From Pontibacter amylolyticus (lineage in GTDB: Bacteria > Bacteroidota > Bacteroidia > Cytophagales > Hymenobacteraceae), in assembly GCF_014638845.1 (NCBI RefSeq), contig NZ_BMFP01000006.1, positions 209,163 through 273,162 on the forward strand: a stretch of DNA of 64,000 nucleotides, written 5' to 3'. Within the stretch, counting starts at the first letter, position 1; every line of letters begins with the position of its first letter. The notes beneath the pieces are model-generated. The model made no database searches. It was not told where the DNA came from and worked only from the letters and a program-made list of their open reading frames with translations. Positions 60,750 through 64,000 of the stretch are shown here, piece after piece. The translations under genes were made by a program, and so were the position numbers.

Positions 60750-60785
60750 AGGTTTATACTTTCCGGATCCGGAAAGTATAAACCT
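60750..60785. repeat. Perfect 36-bp palindrome between the two phosphoesterase genes
   Basis: Arms of 18 bp meet at the centre GGATCC with no loop (60750-60785). It lies 19 bp after the stop of the first phosphoesterase. There is no T-run, so it is more likely an operator or recombination site than a terminator. As RNA it would be a hairpin with a minimal loop. Confidence 0.75.
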
Positions 60786-60835
60786 GTTAAATGGCATACT
60801 TTACACTTCAGCTATATACTTTTAGACTTTGGTTT

Positions 60836-61966
60836 ATGAGACTTTTTTTAGCAATTGTTTGTACGTTCTGTTGTCTTACGGCGCGTGCACAGGATGTTAG
60901 TTTTATTGCCCTGGGGGATATGCATTACGACAGGTTCGAGGATCATGACATGGATTATGTTATGACACGGCCACAGGATTTTGCCCAGATCATGAATGAG
61001 TATCCGCAGTACACGGCGGCTTACATGGGCAAGTTCCTGCAGCTCATCAAAAAGCAAACCACCACCATCAACCCTCCGGTGAAAGCGGTGGTGCAGTTAG
61101 GTGACCTAGTACAGGGGGTGGCAGGTAATGCGGCCCTGGCCAGGCAGATGAACCGGGGTGTTGTCGACCTGCTGCACGCCACCGAGCTTTCCGTACCCTG
61201 GGTACTGGCCAAGGGCAACCACGACGTGAGCAACAGCCCGGGACAGCCGGAAGCGTGGGAAGAAGTGATCCGTCCTTTTATCGAGGGACAGGTAGGAAAG
61301 CCTATCGATAGCGGGATGTATACCTATAAGCTCGGGGAAAATGTGGAGTTCTTCGTGCTGGACCAGTTTTTCAGTGTCGACCGCAACCGTCCGGAAAGCG
61401 AGATGGTGGCTTTCCTGGAAAAGGAGTTAAAGAACTCCTCGGCTAAGTATAAGTTCGTCATGACACACCAGCCTGTCATTCCGGTGACGGTCCGCTCCTG
61501 GCACCTGCTGAGCGGTATACGCCGCCCAGTCACGGATCCGAAACTACGAACAAGGTTCCTGAACCTGCTTGCCAAGCACAAGGCTATTGTGCTTGCTGCA
61601 CACTTACACCAGTACTCGGTGGTAAGCCGCAATACCCCGCAGGGCAACATTGTGCAGGTGATGATCAACAGCGTGAACAGAAGCCTGACCCCACCCGAGC
61701 CGAAGAATATGTCTACCGAATACAAAGGGGGGGCATGGGTGGACGAGAACCCGGAGTGGCAGCCTTCCAACCAGGACGTGCGAAGAAAAATCCTGGAGGA
61801 GGAGAAAAAGCATGTTAACAAATTCTGGATTGCCGATCTGCCCGGCTACGCCGTTATCTCCATCGACGACTCAAAGGGTGAGGTAATGATGAACTACTAC
61901 AACGGTTTTTCTGAAGTGCCTTACCAGAGTGTTTCATTAACGGAGTTGCAGCAACTCAAAAAATAA
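60836..61966 (+). CDS. Calcineurin-like metallophosphoesterase (second copy)
   Basis: 376 residues from the ATG at 60836, which gives a clean signal peptide (1-19, ending in TARAQ); the frame is open 15 codons further. Metal motifs: GDMHYDRFEDHD, VQLGDLVQG, KGNHDVSN, MTHQPV and AAHLHQYS. About the same length and domain order as the first copy, so the pair arose by duplication. Here Sec rather than Tat export is suggested. Confidence 0.88.
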   Translation: MRLFLAIVCTFCCLTARAQDVSFIALGDMHYDRFEDHDMDYVMTRPQDFAQIMNEYPQYTAAYMGKFLQLIKKQTTTINPPVKAVVQLGDLVQGVAGNAALARQMNRGVVDLLHATELSVPWVLAKGNHDVSNSPGQPEAWEEVIRPFIEGQVGKPIDSGMYTYKLGENVEFFVLDQFFSVDRNRPESEMVAFLEKELKNSSAKYKFVMTHQPVIPVTVRSWHLLSGIRRPVTDPKLRTRFLNLLAKHKAIVLAAHLHQYSVVSRNTPQGNIVQVMINSVNRSLTPPEPKNMSTEYKGGAWVDENPEWQPSNQDVRRKILEEEKKHVNKFWIADLPGYAVISIDDSKGEVMMNYYNGFSEVPYQSVSLTELQQLKK

Positions 61967-62006
61967 ATGCCCCAAAGGAGCTGTTCCCTGGTAGGCAGAC
62001 TTAAAA

Positions 62007-63662
62007 ATGAATTTCATGGTATCTAGAATCCTTTACGCTCTGAGCATGAGCTTCCTGCTTGGCGCCTGTGCATCCATAAAACAACCTGAGCCTGTCAGCA
62101 CCCTGCCGCGGCCCAAACTTGTTGTAGGCATCGTGGTGGATCAGATGCGGTACGACTATCTCTACCGCTATTACGACCGTTACCAGGACAAAGGCTTTAA
62201 GCGGCTGCTGAATGAAGGGTTCAGCTGCGAAAATACGATTATCGATTATGTCCCCACCATGACGGGGGTAGGCCATAGCACCCTTTACACCGGTTCTGTA
62301 CCTGCTATCCATGGCATTACGGGCAATGATTTTATCGTACAGGAGACAGGCAAAGGCATGTACTGCGTGGAAGATTCCACAGTTCAGACAGTGGGCAGCC
62401 CGACGCGCGCCGGGAAAATGTCCCCCCGCAATCTGCTGGCCAACACCATCACGGACGAACTGAAGCTGGCCACTAATTTCAGATCCAAGGTCATTGGTAT
62501 TTCCCTGAAAGACCGGGGCTCCATTCTGCCGGCTGGCCATGCCGGGGATGCGGCTTACTGGTTCGACGGGCACACCGGAAACTGGATTACCAGCACCTAC
62601 TACATGCACCAGCTTCCCAAGTGGGTCCAGCAGTTCAATGAGCAGAAACTACCGGAAAAGTACCTGCGCCAGGACTGGCATACCTTGTACGAGCTTGAAA
62701 CCTATGTGCAGAGCTCACCGGATGACAACCACTACGAAGGGCCTTTTTCTGGTATGAAAACGCCTACCTTTCCGGTGAAAACGTCCGGGATGTATGGTAA
62801 GAGCTTTGACATTCTACGCACGACTCCTTACGGAAATACCATCACTGTGGATCTGGCCAAAGTCGCTATCGAGCAGGAGCAGTTGGGCCAGGATGAGATC
62901 ACCGATTTTCTGGCTTTAAGCTTTTCAACGCCTGATTATGTGGGTCACAAATTTGGAGTAAATGCCGTGGAGATAGAAGATACCTATCTGCGACTGGATC
63001 TTGACCTGGCCAATCTCTTCGATTACCTGGACGCCAAAGTAGGGAAAGGAAGTTACACTGTTTTCCTCTCCTCAGACCATGGCGCCGCCCACAACCAGAA
63101 CTTTCTCTTAGACCATAAACTACCTGCCGGGTTCTGGCCGGGAGGCAAGCTGAAGAACGAGCTCGACGAGCGGCTGAGGGAAAAGTATAAGGCAGGCAAC
63201 CTCGTCCTGAGTTTCAGCAACAATCAGGTCCATCTGAACAATAAGCTGATAGAGGAGCGCAACCTGAACGAAGAGGCCATCCGGCAGGATTGTGTTAAAT
63301 TCCTGAGAAATAAGACCGGTATTGCCCATGTAGTGGATCTAAGCAGGATTCAGGAAACGCCTCTTCCAGTCGAGTTGCAGCAACGGCTCCAAAATGGCTA
63401 TTATGCATCCCGTTCAGGTGCTATTCAGATCATCCTAAAACCAGGCTGGTTTTCCGGTTCCGGTACGGGTACCACGCACGGTTCGCTATATGGCTACGAT
63501 GCCCACATTCCCCTGCTATGGATGGGGTGGGGGATACCACAGGGAAGCACAACAAGGAGGGTGAATATGTCAGATGTAGCGGCGACACTGGCGGCGCTGC
63601 TGCGGGTACAGCAGCCGAATGGGAGTATAGGGAGCCCTGTTACGGAGCTGTTTGAGAAGTAA
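62007..63662 (+). CDS. PafA-type alkaline phosphatase lipoprotein
   Basis: 551 residues. Lipobox with GAC (Cys21), then the alkaline-phosphatase/phosphodiesterase fold: VVDQMRYD with metal-binding Asp45, nucleophile Thr in YVPTMTGVGH (Thr84 or, by analogy with NPP enzymes, Thr86), SLKDRG with Lys168 and Arg170 spaced like K162/R164 of PafA, TPDYVGH, and SSDHGA. The Lys/Arg pair marks a phosphomonoesterase. It ends the locus. Confidence 0.9.
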   Translation: MNFMVSRILYALSMSFLLGACASIKQPEPVSTLPRPKLVVGIVVDQMRYDYLYRYYDRYQDKGFKRLLNEGFSCENTIIDYVPTMTGVGHSTLYTGSVPAIHGITGNDFIVQETGKGMYCVEDSTVQTVGSPTRAGKMSPRNLLANTITDELKLATNFRSKVIGISLKDRGSILPAGHAGDAAYWFDGHTGNWITSTYYMHQLPKWVQQFNEQKLPEKYLRQDWHTLYELETYVQSSPDDNHYEGPFSGMKTPTFPVKTSGMYGKSFDILRTTPYGNTITVDLAKVAIEQEQLGQDEITDFLALSFSTPDYVGHKFGVNAVEIEDTYLRLDLDLANLFDYLDAKVGKGSYTVFLSSDHGAAHNQNFLLDHKLPAGFWPGGKLKNELDERLREKYKAGNLVLSFSNNQVHLNNKLIEERNLNEEAIRQDCVKFLRNKTGIAHVVDLSRIQETPLPVELQQRLQNGYYASRSGAIQIILKPGWFSGSGTGTTHGSLYGYDAHIPLLWMGWGIPQGSTTRRVNMSDVAATLAALLRVQQPNGSIGSPVTELFEK

Positions 63663-64000
63663 TTTTAATTGTCGACCATCTTGGCTACATTTAATCAATT
63701 CTCTATACCTCTAAGGCGCTAATGCAATTTTCAAAGCACCACCATGCGTATCTAGCGAGCGTGTTTAACATCGTCCAAAATATTATGTTCAGTAAGGTTA
63801 CAGCTATTACCGGGTGTCCAATCAAGTTATGAGTACCATAATCTGCTTGCTGTAGAACCTGCCTTTTACGCGATTGCAAGAGTCGTTTCCGGGTAAATCT
63901 TTGACTGCTACAAATCAAAAACTGTTATCCTAACATTTGAGAATCAAAAGCTGCGAGAAAGGGCTCCAAAGTATTCAAATCATACCTAAGCGAAAACGGC
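63663..64000. other. Gene-free right end of the window
   Basis: 338 bp, lower in G/C than the locus before it. A 71-codon minus-strand frame (63703-63918) has odd composition and no recognisable family. One TATACC site lies at 63705. No copy of the tRNA-Ser 3' end is visible, so the right border of the accessory segment is outside the window. Confidence 0.5.

Noticed and set aside
63703..63918. 71-codon minus-strand frame at the right end
   Set aside because: No recognisable motif; could be part of a degraded gene but nothing supports it.
1..64000. CRISPR array or intact prophage or insertion sequence
   Set aside because: No regular direct repeats with spacers, no transposase, terminase or capsid genes were found. 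The word-repeat elements are irregular and inverted.
50129..64000. Copy of the tRNA-Ser 3' end as right attachment site
   Set aside because: Looked for the T-arm and acceptor sequence downstream; none found in the window.

Overview
The window reads as a chromosome segment from a Bacteroidota member of the Cytophagales, most likely Hymenobacteraceae (Pontibacter-like). Signs seen directly are a long Bacteroidota-type RpoZ, an OstA/LptA-like protein next to BamD, DUF4835, DUF4142, a type IX secretion sorting domain, SusC/SusD with a sigma/FecR pair, and promoters of the TTTG-N19-TAnnTTTG type. The genus is inference.

Region 1 (1-50.1 kb) is core chromosome. It holds mdh and tilS; a cell-envelope and housekeeping run (LptA-like, bamD, rpoZ, coaC/coaB, DUF4835, a small protein, recN, fabI); a stress/envelope patch (cupin, Kazal lipoprotein, three YtxH-type proteins); lysS; a Cys/Met PLP enzyme; a 1135-residue T9SS-exported nuclease; ggt; a tail-specific protease; several stress-type lipoproteins (DUF4142, fasciclin, a tiny Thr/Glu-rich one); an ECF sigma factor beside a membrane trypsin-like protease; proline dehydrogenase; a shikimate cluster (DAHP synthase-chorismate mutase, aroB, aroA); an M42 peptidase; an acyl-CoA carboxylase beta subunit; clpC; a WbqC-like protein; an LpxL-type acyltransferase; a Sua5-type protein; mltG; a thioesterase; and a BrkB-type membrane protein. 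The last gene is tRNA-Ser(UGA).

Region 2 (50.13-51.63 kb) is a scar directly behind the tRNA. It has two GGGTACCC palindromes, an integrase-arm/HTH fragment with an internal stop, an internally deleted DUF1016 (YhcG-type) gene, and a frameshifted remnant of a Pnkp-type RNA-repair ligase.

Region 3 (51.7-63.7 kb) is an intact one-direction locus: ECF sigma, FecR anti-sigma, SusC with an N-terminal STN signalling domain, SusD, a GH99/GH71-like lipoprotein, two paralogous calcineurin-like phosphoesterases and a PafA-type alkaline phosphatase. It looks like a self-regulated uptake system for a phosphorylated glycan or other organic phosphoester.

Two genome-scale signals stand out. First, the hexamer GGTATA (usually within AGGTATAGC or AGGTATAC) is scattered on both strands at about one site per 370 bp through the first 50 kb, both inside and between genes. 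It falls to near-random density after the tRNA, so it also marks the foreign segment. Second, four intergenic spacers carry inverted arms built from short repeated words, with a different word at each place, and the arms touch the stop codons of the neighbouring genes.
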